Origin: a virus
Length of the DNA stretch: 26,598 nucleotides
Reading direction: 5' to 3' (one strand)
IMG/VR virus record: IMGVR_UViG_3300044675_005792
Span: 1 to 26,598 of that record
The translations under genes were made by a program, and so were the position numbers. Of this stretch, positions 14,009 through 22,400 are shown in pieces. How positions within the stretch are numbered: the stretch's first letter is position 1; every line of letters starts with the position of its first letter. The notes under the pieces were generated by a model. That model searched no databases, had not been told where the DNA came from, and was given only the letters and a program-made list of their open reading frames with translations.

Positions 14009-16441
14009 ATGATGTCCTTAAAAATTAAAAAAAGAGGCGGGGATGACGCGTCCTTTAACCCTCAAAAAATATATAACCGAATTAAACGGTCCGCAAAAGG
14101 TTTGAATGTAAATTCAGACGAAATCTTTATTAAAGTAATCACTTCGGTACCAACTGAAGGTGAGATTACGACCAAAGATTTGGATAAATTAATCTATGAG
14201 ATAGCTGCTGCTTATACTGGTAGTCACCACGATTATTCACGTCTTGCGTCATCTGTTGCAATTTCTTCGTATCATAAAGAAACAAACCCAAGTTTCTCAA
14301 ACACTATGATGGAACTTTACAAAGAAAAAATTGTTAATGAGGAGTTTATCAATATGATTAACAGTTACGGTCCGTCAAATATTGATGAGGTTATCAATCA
14401 CGACAATGATTATAACTTTGATTACTTTGCTTGGAGGTCACTACAAGAGATGTATCTTTTGAAACTTCCAAGTGGTAAGACAATCGAGCGTCCCCAACAT
14501 ATGTACATGCGTGTTGCAATATGGGTAACAAAATCATTTGAACAAGCGGTTGAATACTATAAGTCACTTTCAAGTCAACTTATTTCACCGGCAACTCCAA
14601 TTATGATTAATGCAGGTACAAAGGTCCCACAACTTGCTTCTTGTGTATTACATTACAATGATGCAGATTCTCGAGAAGGTCTTTTGAATACAATGAGAGA
14701 TATTTCCACATATTCATCAGACGCTGCGGGTATTGGTCTTTCTATGTCAAATATTCGTAGTAAGGAAAGTCGTATTACATCATCAGGTGGATTTGCCGGT
14801 GGTCTTTTGAAATATCTGAAAATTGTTAATGAATCACTTCGATTCTTTAACCAACAAGGACGCAGACCAGGTTCTGCGGCAATTTACTTAGAGCCGTGGC
14901 ACAAAGATATTTTTGACCTTTTGGATATTAAAAAAAATACAGGTGCGGAGGAGTTGAGAGCTCGTGATTTGTTCACCGCACTTTGGATTCCCGATAACTT
15001 TATGAATGCGGTTAAGAATAACGAGGATTGGTATTTGTTTTGTCCTAACGATATTAAAAAATCAGGAATCAAACCATTACAAGAATGTTTCGGTGATGAA
15101 TATGAGGAAAATTATAACAAAGCCATTAACTTAGGTATTGGTAAAAAAGTTAAAGCTCAGGAAGTTTGGTCAAAAATAATTGAATCCCAAATCGAGACAG
15201 GAGTTCCTTATTTGTGTTCTAAGGATAGTGCAAATAGAAAAACTAATCATTCAAATATTGGGGTGATTAAACAATCAAATCTGTGTAACGAAATTTATCA
15301 ATACACAGATGAAAATACTACGGCAATTTGTACTCTGTCATCTATGGTTTTGAAAAACTTTGTGAAAGACGGGGAATTTAACCACAAACTTTTATATGAG
15401 GAGACTCGTAAAGTTGTTAGAGCCCTTAACAAAGTTGTAGACATTAACAACTACTCAACTGAAAAAGGAAACAAGGGTGGACGTGAACAAAGAGCAATTG
15501 CTATTGGAACTCAGGGACTTGCTGATGTATTTTATTTGATGGATTATATCTTTACATCTGATGAAGCCAAGAAACTTAACAAAGATATTTTTGAAACAAT
15601 TTACTTTGCGGCAATTACTGAAAGTTGTCGTTTATGTAAGTCAGAAGAATATAAACCATATGATTTTTTTAACGGCTCACCAATGTCAGAAGGGGTATTC
15701 CAATTTGATATGTGGGGTCTGAATGAAGGTGAATTATCAGGAAGATGGGATTGGAATTCATTGAAAGAAGAAGTTAAAGATTATGGTGTTTGTAATTCTT
15801 TATTCACTGCTCAAATGCCTGTGGCGTCATCGGCTAAGATTACGGGTTCATATGAAATGACAGAACCAGCTCACTCGGCAATCTTTAACAGACGAGTAGT
15901 TGGCGGTGAGATTATGATTGTTAACAAGTATTTGATTAATGATTTTGAAAAACTCGGTATTTGGTGTGAGGACCTAAAGAATGAGATAATTCTAAACGAA
16001 GGTTCTATACAAGGGATTAATTTCAACAATTACTTAGACCCTGAGGACAAACAATACAATAAAAAAGTTAAAAGAATTGAACACCTGATTCCAAAGTACA
16101 AAACAATTTGGGAGATATCTCAAAAGGCGTTGATTGAAATGGCCGCTGATAGAGGTCCTTTCATTGACCAATCACAATCAATGAACATTTATATGGGTAA
16201 CCCATCTTTGTCTAAGATTTCATCCTCACATTTCTATAGTTGGGAAAAAGGTTTGAAAACACTTTGTTATTATGTTAGAACAAAGGCAATTTCAACGGGG
16301 GCAAAACACTTGGCGGTCGATATATCAAAAATGTCAAAACCAAATGTTACACCTGAACCACCAAAAGTTGATTATAGTAATATGAATTTACCACCAAAAC
16401 CGGTAAATTCTGAGTTTGAATGTTTTGGATGTTCATCATAA
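14009..16441 (+). CDS. nrdA: Class Ia ribonucleotide reductase large (alpha, R1) subunit (810 aa)
   Basis: The catalytic subunit reduces ribonucleoside diphosphates. An N-terminal ATP-cone (about residues 3-95, starting SLKIKKRGGDDASFNPQKIY) suggests overall activity is still under ATP/dATP control. Active-site residues are all visible. C212 (QLASCVLH) and C441 (TAICTLSS) form the redox pair. N424, C426 and E428 lie in SNLCNEI. The radical-transfer tyrosines Y754 and Y755 lie in KTLCYYVRT. The tail ends ECFGCSS, with C805 and C808 as the shuttle cysteines. The sequence is of the eukaryotic/Bacteroidota type, like its partner NrdB. Two ATGs in a row (14009 and 14012) open the frame and no Shine-Dalgarno is visible. 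No insertion, intein or frameshift is seen. A strong terminator follows 4 bases after the stop. Confidence 0.96.
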   Translation: MMSLKIKKRGGDDASFNPQKIYNRIKRSAKGLNVNSDEIFIKVITSVPTEGEITTKDLDKLIYEIAAAYTGSHHDYSRLASSVAISSYHKETNPSFSNTMMELYKEKIVNEEFINMINSYGPSNIDEVINHDNDYNFDYFAWRSLQEMYLLKLPSGKTIERPQHMYMRVAIWVTKSFEQAVEYYKSLSSQLISPATPIMINAGTKVPQLASCVLHYNDADSREGLLNTMRDISTYSSDAAGIGLSMSNIRSKESRITSSGGFAGGLLKYLKIVNESLRFFNQQGRRPGSAAIYLEPWHKDIFDLLDIKKNTGAEELRARDLFTALWIPDNFMNAVKNNEDWYLFCPNDIKKSGIKPLQECFGDEYEENYNKAINLGIGKKVKAQEVWSKIIESQIETGVPYLCSKDSANRKTNHSNIGVIKQSNLCNEIYQYTDENTTAICTLSSMVLKNFVKDGEFNHKLLYEETRKVVRALNKVVDINNYSTEKGNKGGREQRAIAIGTQGLADVFYLMDYIFTSDEAKKLNKDIFETIYFAAITESCRLCKSEEYKPYDFFNGSPMSEGVFQFDMWGLNEGELSGRWDWNSLKEEVKDYGVCNSLFTAQMPVASSAKITGSYEMTEPAHSAIFNRRVVGGEIMIVNKYLINDFEKLGIWCEDLKNEIILNEGSIQGINFNNYLDPEDKQYNKKVKRIEHLIPKYKTIWEISQKALIEMAADRGPFIDQSQSMNIYMGNPSLSKISSSHFYSWEKGLKTLCYYVRTKAISTGAKHLAVDISKMSKPNVTPEPPKVDYSNMNLPPKPVNSEFECFGCSS

Positions 16442-16444
16442 AAT

Positions 16445-16469
16445 AAATCCCGAGAAATCGGGATTTTTT
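16445..16469 (+). terminator. Intrinsic terminator closing the replication and nucleotide module
   Basis: The perfect 9-bp stem AAATCCCGA/TCGGGATTT (16445-16453 and 16458-16466) has a GAAA tetraloop and is followed by further T residues (to 16469). It begins 4 bases after the nrdA stop. The same GAAA loop is used in the terminator at 7912-7938. Confidence 0.92.
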
Positions 16470-16476
16470 ATTTAAG

Positions 16477-16488
16477 ATATTTATTAAT
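16477..16488 (+). promoter_or_regulatory. Candidate late promoter of the right structural block
   Basis: ATATTTATTAAT fills the last bases before the ATG at 16489. Only 19 bases separate the terminator's T run from the start codon, so a promoter here must overlap this motif or lie inside the hairpin. It shares TATTTAT with the elements at 6985 and 17113 and is one base off the T4 late palindrome. Confidence 0.4.
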
Positions 16489-17112
16489 ATGGCGATATAT
16501 AATGAAAATATTGAATTGTTTAAATGTTTGGTGAGAGTTTCTCACTTTACTAAAAATCCTGAAGATGACAATAAATTCCATAAAGCTTATGCCTTTGCGG
16601 TACAGTCTGTTGCGGGAAAAATCCTAACATTTCACATAATGACCGACTATGGTATGATGAGGTCACGAGTTCCAATATCAGAAATATTCATGAAAGAACC
16701 TGAAAAAGATATACCATTTCATTTCAAACAACTTTGGGATTGTTTTTCTGAGAATGTTACAATCACTACTTATGATTATTTGTATGAAAAAAGATGTCAG
16801 GTTGTTCTTCGTGATGGCTCTAAAGTTTGGGCAACTTATTTAATGACTGTCGATTGGTATAGAAATCCATATTCTGACGAACCTTCGGATTATAAGTGCG
16901 GTCACATTTTAATAGCTGATGACGGATACTTATTATGTCAACCAAACAATAGAATTTATTGGAGAGACTCAAATTGGGTAACTAATAAGTTTCCAATAGA
17001 ACCAAAATTAATTAAAGTTGATACGGATTTACCATCAGTTGAAACTTTATCTGATAGGTGGGTTGCTGAGGACGGAGATTCATACTATTATAATATAAAA
17101 CAAACAGATTAG
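16489..17112 (+). CDS. Conserved-looking phage protein of unknown function (207 aa)
   Basis: I recognise the general pattern of an unnamed protein found in large myoviruses but no assigned function. The layout is NIELFKCLVRVSHFT, AYAFAVQSVAGKILTFHIMTDYGMMRSRVPI (strand-rich core, about 30-70), PFHFKQLWDCFSENVTITTYDYL (about 80-103), CQVVLRDGSKVWATYLMTVDW (about 107-127), then DYKCGHILIADDGYLLCQPNNRIYW (about 137-161) and an acidic end. The beta-rich core with the clustered KCGHILI, PNNRIYW signature looks conserved. Six cysteines are present. There are no membrane segments and no known catalytic motif. It is the first gene after the terminator and starts the right structural block, 12 bases ahead of gp25. 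Codon use (AGA-rich) matches the structural genes. A virion or assembly role is plausible but unproven. Confidence 0.7.
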   Translation: MAIYNENIELFKCLVRVSHFTKNPEDDNKFHKAYAFAVQSVAGKILTFHIMTDYGMMRSRVPISEIFMKEPEKDIPFHFKQLWDCFSENVTITTYDYLYEKRCQVVLRDGSKVWATYLMTVDWYRNPYSDEPSDYKCGHILIADDGYLLCQPNNRIYWRDSNWVTNKFPIEPKLIKVDTDLPSVETLSDRWVAEDGDSYYYNIKQTD

Positions 17113-17124
17113 TATTTATTATAA
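17113..17124 (+). promoter_or_regulatory. Candidate late promoter or leader motif before gene 25
   Basis: TATTTATTATAA runs up to the ATG at 17125, and TATAAATG overlaps the start codon itself. It matches the TATTTATT element before 16489 at nearly the same distance from the ATG. Overlap with the stop codon of the previous gene (TAG 17110-17112) is avoided by zero bases. A near-leaderless late transcript is possible. Confidence 0.35.
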
Positions 17125-17583
17125 ATGGCACAAGGTAAAACATATGGTATTGGATTTCCATTCAGGGATTCTTTTAACGGGACTTATTTTAATTTAACTA
17201 ATACTAAAGACGAAGAAATCAGAACTGATTTGGTTCATTTATTATTAACTAGAAAAGGTACAAGATATTTTTTACCTGATTTTGGAACAAGACTTTATGA
17301 ATATTTATTTGAACCTTTAGACGGTCCTACATTTTCTGAAATAGAGGCCGAAATAAGAGATTCTGTAAGTGAATATATTCCAGGAATTACGGTGACAAAA
17401 ATAGATATTAAACCAGCCTCAGAAGGAGACGAAGATAAAGGTTCATATATCAATGATAATGATGAAAGAGTTTTTAGAGTACCTGGAATAGGTACTTTAG
17501 AACATACCGCAAAAATAAAAATTGATTACAGAATTAACAGTGATGTTTTTAATGCAAGTGATTTTGTTATAATTAATATTTAA
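17125..17583 (+). CDS. 25: gp25-like baseplate wedge protein (152 aa)
   Basis: This is a structural component of the contractile-tail baseplate wedge, of the gp25/GpW family, that contacts the tail sheath and gp6. The family signature is clear in the first half: IRTDLVHLLLTRKGTRYFLPDFGTRLYEYLFEPLD (about residues 31-65). A helix (FSEIEAEIRDSVSEYIPGI) and paired strands (VTKIDI; AKIKIDYRI) follow. An acidic insertion (EGDEDKGSYINDNDERVF, about 99-116) makes it slightly longer than T4 gp25 (132). It is followed after 4 bases by gene 6, as in many T4-like phages. Start ATG 17125 has only an AT leader, no Shine-Dalgarno. Confidence 0.92.
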   Translation: MAQGKTYGIGFPFRDSFNGTYFNLTNTKDEEIRTDLVHLLLTRKGTRYFLPDFGTRLYEYLFEPLDGPTFSEIEAEIRDSVSEYIPGITVTKIDIKPASEGDEDKGSYINDNDERVFRVPGIGTLEHTAKIKIDYRINSDVFNASDFVIINI

Positions 17584-17587
17584 AGAT

Positions 17588-19426
17588 ATGGCAAATAAAA
17601 AAATATCCTACACCACTAGAGATTTTCAGTCGATAAGAACTGAGTTAATAAATTTTACACAAACATATTATCCTGATTTAGTAGGAAATTTTAATGATGC
17701 GTCTGTTTTTTCGGCGTTATTGGATTTAAACGCGGCTGTTTCTGATAACCTACAGTTCAACATTGATAGAAGTATTCAGGAAACTGTATTACAATTTGCT
17801 CAACAAAGGTCATCAATTTACAACATAGCTAGAACTTATGGTTTAAAAATACCGGGGCAAAGACCTTCTGTTGCTTTAGTGGATTTTTCTATTACAGTTC
17901 CTGCATTTGGTGATAAAGAAGATTTAAGATATTGTGGTATTTTGAGAAGAGGTTCTCAGGTAAATGGTGCGGGACAAGTTTTTGAAACTGTTTATGATAT
18001 TGACTTTTCATCACCGATTAGTGGAGACGGATACCCAAATAGGTTAAAAATACCTGTTTTTGATGCCAATAATAAACTCCTAAACTATACTATAGTAAAA
18101 AGAGAAACGGTTGTTAATGGTATAACAAAAGTGTTCAAAAAAGTTGTTACCCCCAATGACGTTAAGCCTTTTTATGAGTTGTTTTTACCTGAGAAAAATG
18201 TGTTAGGTGTTACTTCTGTTTTATTAAAGGATGGAACATCATATGCCAATGTTCCATCGGCCCAAGAATTTTTGGGTTTAGATAATAAGTGGTACGAGGT
18301 TAAGGCTTTGGCGGAAGATAGAGTTTTTATCGAGGACCCGACTAAAACATCTGATAGACCTGGTGTAAAAGTTGGAAAATATATTACTACAAATAGTAAG
18401 TTTATAACTGAATATACACCGGAAGGATTCCTTAAAATGACTTTTGGTGGAGGTAGTCAATCTGCGGATGAACAATTAAGAGAATTTGCTAGAAATGGGT
18501 ATAAGTTAAATTTATATAAGTACTCAAATAATTTTGCACTTGGAAGTACTCTGAAATCAAACTCAACAATTTTTGTTCAGTATAGAATAGGTGGAGGTAC
18601 TAATAGTAATTTGGGAGTAAATGTGATTACTCAATTAGGTACTGTTTCTTTCTTTGTTAATGGGCCATCAGACTCTATTAACAATACTGTTATAAATTCA
18701 TTAAGATGTAGTAATGTTACTGCCGCAATTGGAGGAGCAGCGGCTCCGACTACAGAGGAAGTAAGGAATTTAGTGAGTTTTAATTTCGCAGCTCAAAATA
18801 GAGCAGTTACCGTAAATGACTATGACTCTATAATTAGAACAATGCCATCACAGTTTGGAGCACCGGCTAAAGTGGCAATTACTGAGGATAATAATAAAAT
18901 AAGAATCAAAATGTTATCATATGATGATAACGGTAAATTGACAGAAATAGTATCTAACACTCTTAAAAATAATGTGGCAAATTATCTCTCAAATTACAGG
19001 ATGATAAATGATTACGTTTCAGTTGAAACTGCTAATGTTTGTGATTTATCTTTGACAATCGATGTAGTATTAGATAGTAGTCAAAACCAAGGGGCTGTTA
19101 TATCATCCATAATAAATTTAGTTTCTGATTATTTTGACCCATCAAATAGACAAATGGGTGAGAATGTCTATATATCTGAACTAAGAAGACAAATTCAAAG
19201 TGAAAATGGGGTAATTTCTTTATCCGATATTGTTGTGTATAATAAAGTTGGAGGGTCTTATTCTTCTTCTCAAACATCTCAAAGGTATTCAGATAGTATC
19301 ACTAGACAAATTGATTTGGTTGATGATACAATTTTTGCAGAACCTAGTCAGACCTATCAAGTTAGATTCCCAAGTAAGGATATTAATGTTAGAGTAAAGA
19401 ATCTTTCTACTGTCAATTTTTCCTGA
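17588..19426 (+). CDS. 6: gp6-like baseplate wedge protein (612 aa)
   Basis: This is a baseplate J/gp6-family protein that forms the core of each wedge and the dimer ring linking wedges around the hub. The N-terminus (ISYTTRDFQSIRTELINFTQ, then FNDASVFSALLDLNAAVSDNLQF, about residues 5-60) is the typical gp6 opening. A beta-rich region and the J-like part follow, with SFNFAAQNRAVTVNDYDSII and MPSQFGAPAKVAI (about 397-436). The late helix-strand part (VVLDSSQNQGAVISSIINLV, then VYISELRRQIQ) is also typical of the family. Length is close to T4 gp6 (660). Its place directly after gp25 matches T4-like gene order. Arginine is almost only AGA/AGG, in contrast with the replication genes. Confidence 0.88.
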   Translation: MANKKISYTTRDFQSIRTELINFTQTYYPDLVGNFNDASVFSALLDLNAAVSDNLQFNIDRSIQETVLQFAQQRSSIYNIARTYGLKIPGQRPSVALVDFSITVPAFGDKEDLRYCGILRRGSQVNGAGQVFETVYDIDFSSPISGDGYPNRLKIPVFDANNKLLNYTIVKRETVVNGITKVFKKVVTPNDVKPFYELFLPEKNVLGVTSVLLKDGTSYANVPSAQEFLGLDNKWYEVKALAEDRVFIEDPTKTSDRPGVKVGKYITTNSKFITEYTPEGFLKMTFGGGSQSADEQLREFARNGYKLNLYKYSNNFALGSTLKSNSTIFVQYRIGGGTNSNLGVNVITQLGTVSFFVNGPSDSINNTVINSLRCSNVTAAIGGAAAPTTEEVRNLVSFNFAAQNRAVTVNDYDSIIRTMPSQFGAPAKVAITEDNNKIRIKMLSYDDNGKLTEIVSNTLKNNVANYLSNYRMINDYVSVETANVCDLSLTIDVVLDSSQNQGAVISSIINLVSDYFDPSNRQMGENVYISELRRQIQSENGVISLSDIVVYNKVGGSYSSSQTSQRYSDSITRQIDLVDDTIFAEPSQTYQVRFPSKDINVRVKNLSTVNFS

Positions 19427-19499
19427 TAATTTATTTTGCTAACTAATGAACTATCATTTAGTAAAGTGGCGAATAAACTATTTATGAAAAAAGTGGTTA
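19427..19499 (+). promoter_or_regulatory. 73-base gap before the giant wedge gene, with a weak late-type motif
   Basis: This is the longest gap in the right structural block. It holds TATTTATG (19479-19486), 13 bases before the ATG at 19500, and a GAATAAAC just upstream. The motif is similar to the elements before 7004, 16489 and 17125. A weak imperfect inverted repeat (ACTAATGA/TCATTTAGT, about 19445-19463) has no T run and is unlikely to terminate. No small gene is supported here. Confidence 0.3.
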
Positions 19500-22400
19500 A
19501 TGGGTAATTCATATAGATTAAGAACAAAGGTTGGTGTTGATAAGGCACTAAATGTTGCATTAGAACAAGATTTTGAATCGTTAGAGATTCTTTCCTTAAA
19601 AATATTACAAAGTCAAATTTACACTAGACAGTGTTCTGATTATGGAGTTGTTGTTGGTAGAGTTACGGCCAATAATGGACTTGGTATACCAAATGCGAAG
19701 GTATCTATTTTCTTACCATTAAATAGTATTGATGAAAACAATCCCACTATTAGTGCAATATATCCTTACAAAACTCTAAATGATTTAAATGACGATGGAT
19801 ACAGGTATAATTTATTACCATATGAAAAATCTCACGGAGGTCACACACCTACAGGAACTTTTCCATCTAGAGAAGATGTTTTAATAATACCTGAGGTATC
19901 CGAAGTATACGAAAAATATTATAAACTAACGACAAAAACAAACGATAGTGGGGACTATATGATATTTGGAGTTCCAATTGGAACTCAAATAGTACATTTA
20001 GACGTTGATTTATCAGATATTGGTGAATTTTCATTGTCACCACAAGATATGGTAAGACTTAATTTGGCTAATGAAAAACAAGTTTCAGGTACTGAATTTA
20101 GGGCGTCAACAAATTTAGGAGAATTACCACAATTAAAACAATCTAATAGAACTATCGAAGTAGTTCCTTTATGGGGTCAACCTGAGATTTGTTATTTGGG
20201 TATCACACGATTGGATTTTGATTTATCACAGGAATTTGGTGTAAAGATAGAACCTGCATCAATTTTCATGGGTTCAATCTTCTCTAATGTGGATAAAGAA
20301 GCCGTAAAACGTAACTGTAAAGTTAGAAAAAAAATTGGTAATTTGTGTAATTTAATTACAGGACCTGGTGAAATTTTGGCAATCAGACAAACAATAAATT
20401 TAGACGCTGATGGAAGACCAGTTTTAGAAACTTATGAATTGGAAAACGGTGGTAAATGTATTGACGAAAATGGTACTTGGTTAATTGATGTTCCGATGAA
20501 TTTGGATTATGTGTATACCGATGAATTTGGTAATCGACAAATATCTAATGACCCTAATGTGGGTATACCAACTAAAGGAAAATATAGGTTCAAAGTTAAG
20601 TGGGAACAGGCTCCATCTTTGGCTAATGAGGTAGTAAGAGGAGCATTTTTAGTTCCAAATATTAAAGAATGGGGTTGGGATAGTTATGACTTTGACCCAT
20701 CAATACAACAAACTGATTTTCTGACTGAAGCCTTTGGAGGATGCCCTCAACCCACAACAACCCTATTAGATACACCAGAATATAGACAAGTAAGGGCGTC
20801 TTATGCGTTCAGTTTAGACTGGAAAGATTATGGTGAAACGGATAGTTTTGGAGATTTGACCTCAACCGGAAACCTCATGATTGATGAGGCGGTTAATTGC
20901 GAGGATAGATTTTATGAGATGATTCATAGTAAAGTTTATACAGTTTCGCAAATGATTTCTGAACATAGAGGAGGACTCAATAGATATAAAATAATAGCAA
21001 TTAAAGATATTTTGAATGAAGACTGTGAGGGTACCCACAATAAGTTTCCGACTAATGATGGAATGTTTCAGAGTGATATAATTTACACACTATTCAAATT
21101 CGTTGTAGGTATATTCACACCAATATTAATGGCTATCATACTTTTAAAACACATAGTTGGTTTAATCGTATGTATTCTTTGGGTAGTTATGGAGGGTATT
21201 GCGGGTTTCATATGTGCGCTTGCAGATGGTATTTGTGCAATCTCGGGAGTTTCATTTTTGGGAATAAGTCCGTTTGGTTTCTTAAGTGGATTATGTGATA
21301 CTCTTAGTCGAGTATGTGACAAATTCCAAGGTATTGCGGATGATTTTGAGGATAAATGTAGAAATAGTTCACTAGACCTTCCTATGTTAACATATCCTAA
21401 TTGTGAAATGTGTGATTGTGACGTACCTCCACAAGATGGTGGAAGTCAAACTAACATTGGCTCAACATCATCTGCCGCGGGAGAATTATTGGCCACGGCT
21501 AATTCAATAGGAGCCTCAACATTTATATCGGCCTTTTTCCAACCGTCTAGTTGGAGAGTTTGTCCGGCGGGGGCTCCTGAGGCGGCGTATGGGTTGATAA
21601 TGGCGGGAAGACCTTATAATAATACTGAAACTTCTAGAGCACCATATCCAGTTCCGTTTGAAATTGATTCCGAACCAGGTTTTGAGTTTATGTATTCACC
21701 AAGCTTACCATTTTGGGAAAGGTTCAATGTCTTTAACACTAAATCTAAGTATTTTAATAATTCCGCTTCTAATCCTGGTGGTGGTTATAATAGAATTAAA
21801 GCGTCGTTTGCTTATGATTTACCTGGAAATGGTCTTGATAAATGGCACATGGATAATGTAATAGTATTGATGACAAAACCATCAGTTAGTTGGACTCCTG
21901 GACAAATGGTATCTTTTTCAGACCCATTACAATCCCAAGACCCCAACTTGACGGGTTTAACCGATGACAATCAATTCAATAATCGAGCAACTACTGGAAC
22001 AACAAGAGGAACTCCGGTAATTGAGATTAATGACCCTAACAATCCTACAGATGATGATATATTATATTATCAAATTAATAGTGCGGAAGTATTATGGGCG
22101 AATCCTGATGGTAGCGGCAACCTGTCTACATTTTACAATTTAACCGCAAGAACAAATAACAACTATGCGAAATTTCAAATGGATACTGAATATTTCCAAG
22201 TTATTCATAATACAACTGTTGGTGACTATATGGCTAAGGCCGCGTCAGTTGGTAATTTTGCTCCTGAAACGTTGTACAATAGAATAATGAATAGTAATAT
22301 GGCTACTTATCAATATCTATTTAGAACAGATGTGCCTGGAGGTAATTTTACTTTTCCACCAATACCACCATTTGATTATCCCCCCGATTATGTATACACT

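Noticed and set aside
13042-16441. Possible intron, intein or homing endonuclease in nrdB/nrdA, common in T4-like phages
   Set aside because: Both reading frames are continuous, of normal length, and all active-site motifs follow at usual spacing.
19445-19463. Inverted repeat in the gap before the giant wedge gene, considered as a terminator
   Set aside because: The stem is short, has a bulge, is AT-rich and is not followed by a T run, so a stable terminator is unlikely.
19484-19507. Seven-codon open frame (ATGAAAAAAGTGGTT...) just upstream of and overlapping the giant wedge gene start
   Set aside because: It is too short to support as a gene. A leader-peptide role is possible but nothing else backs it.
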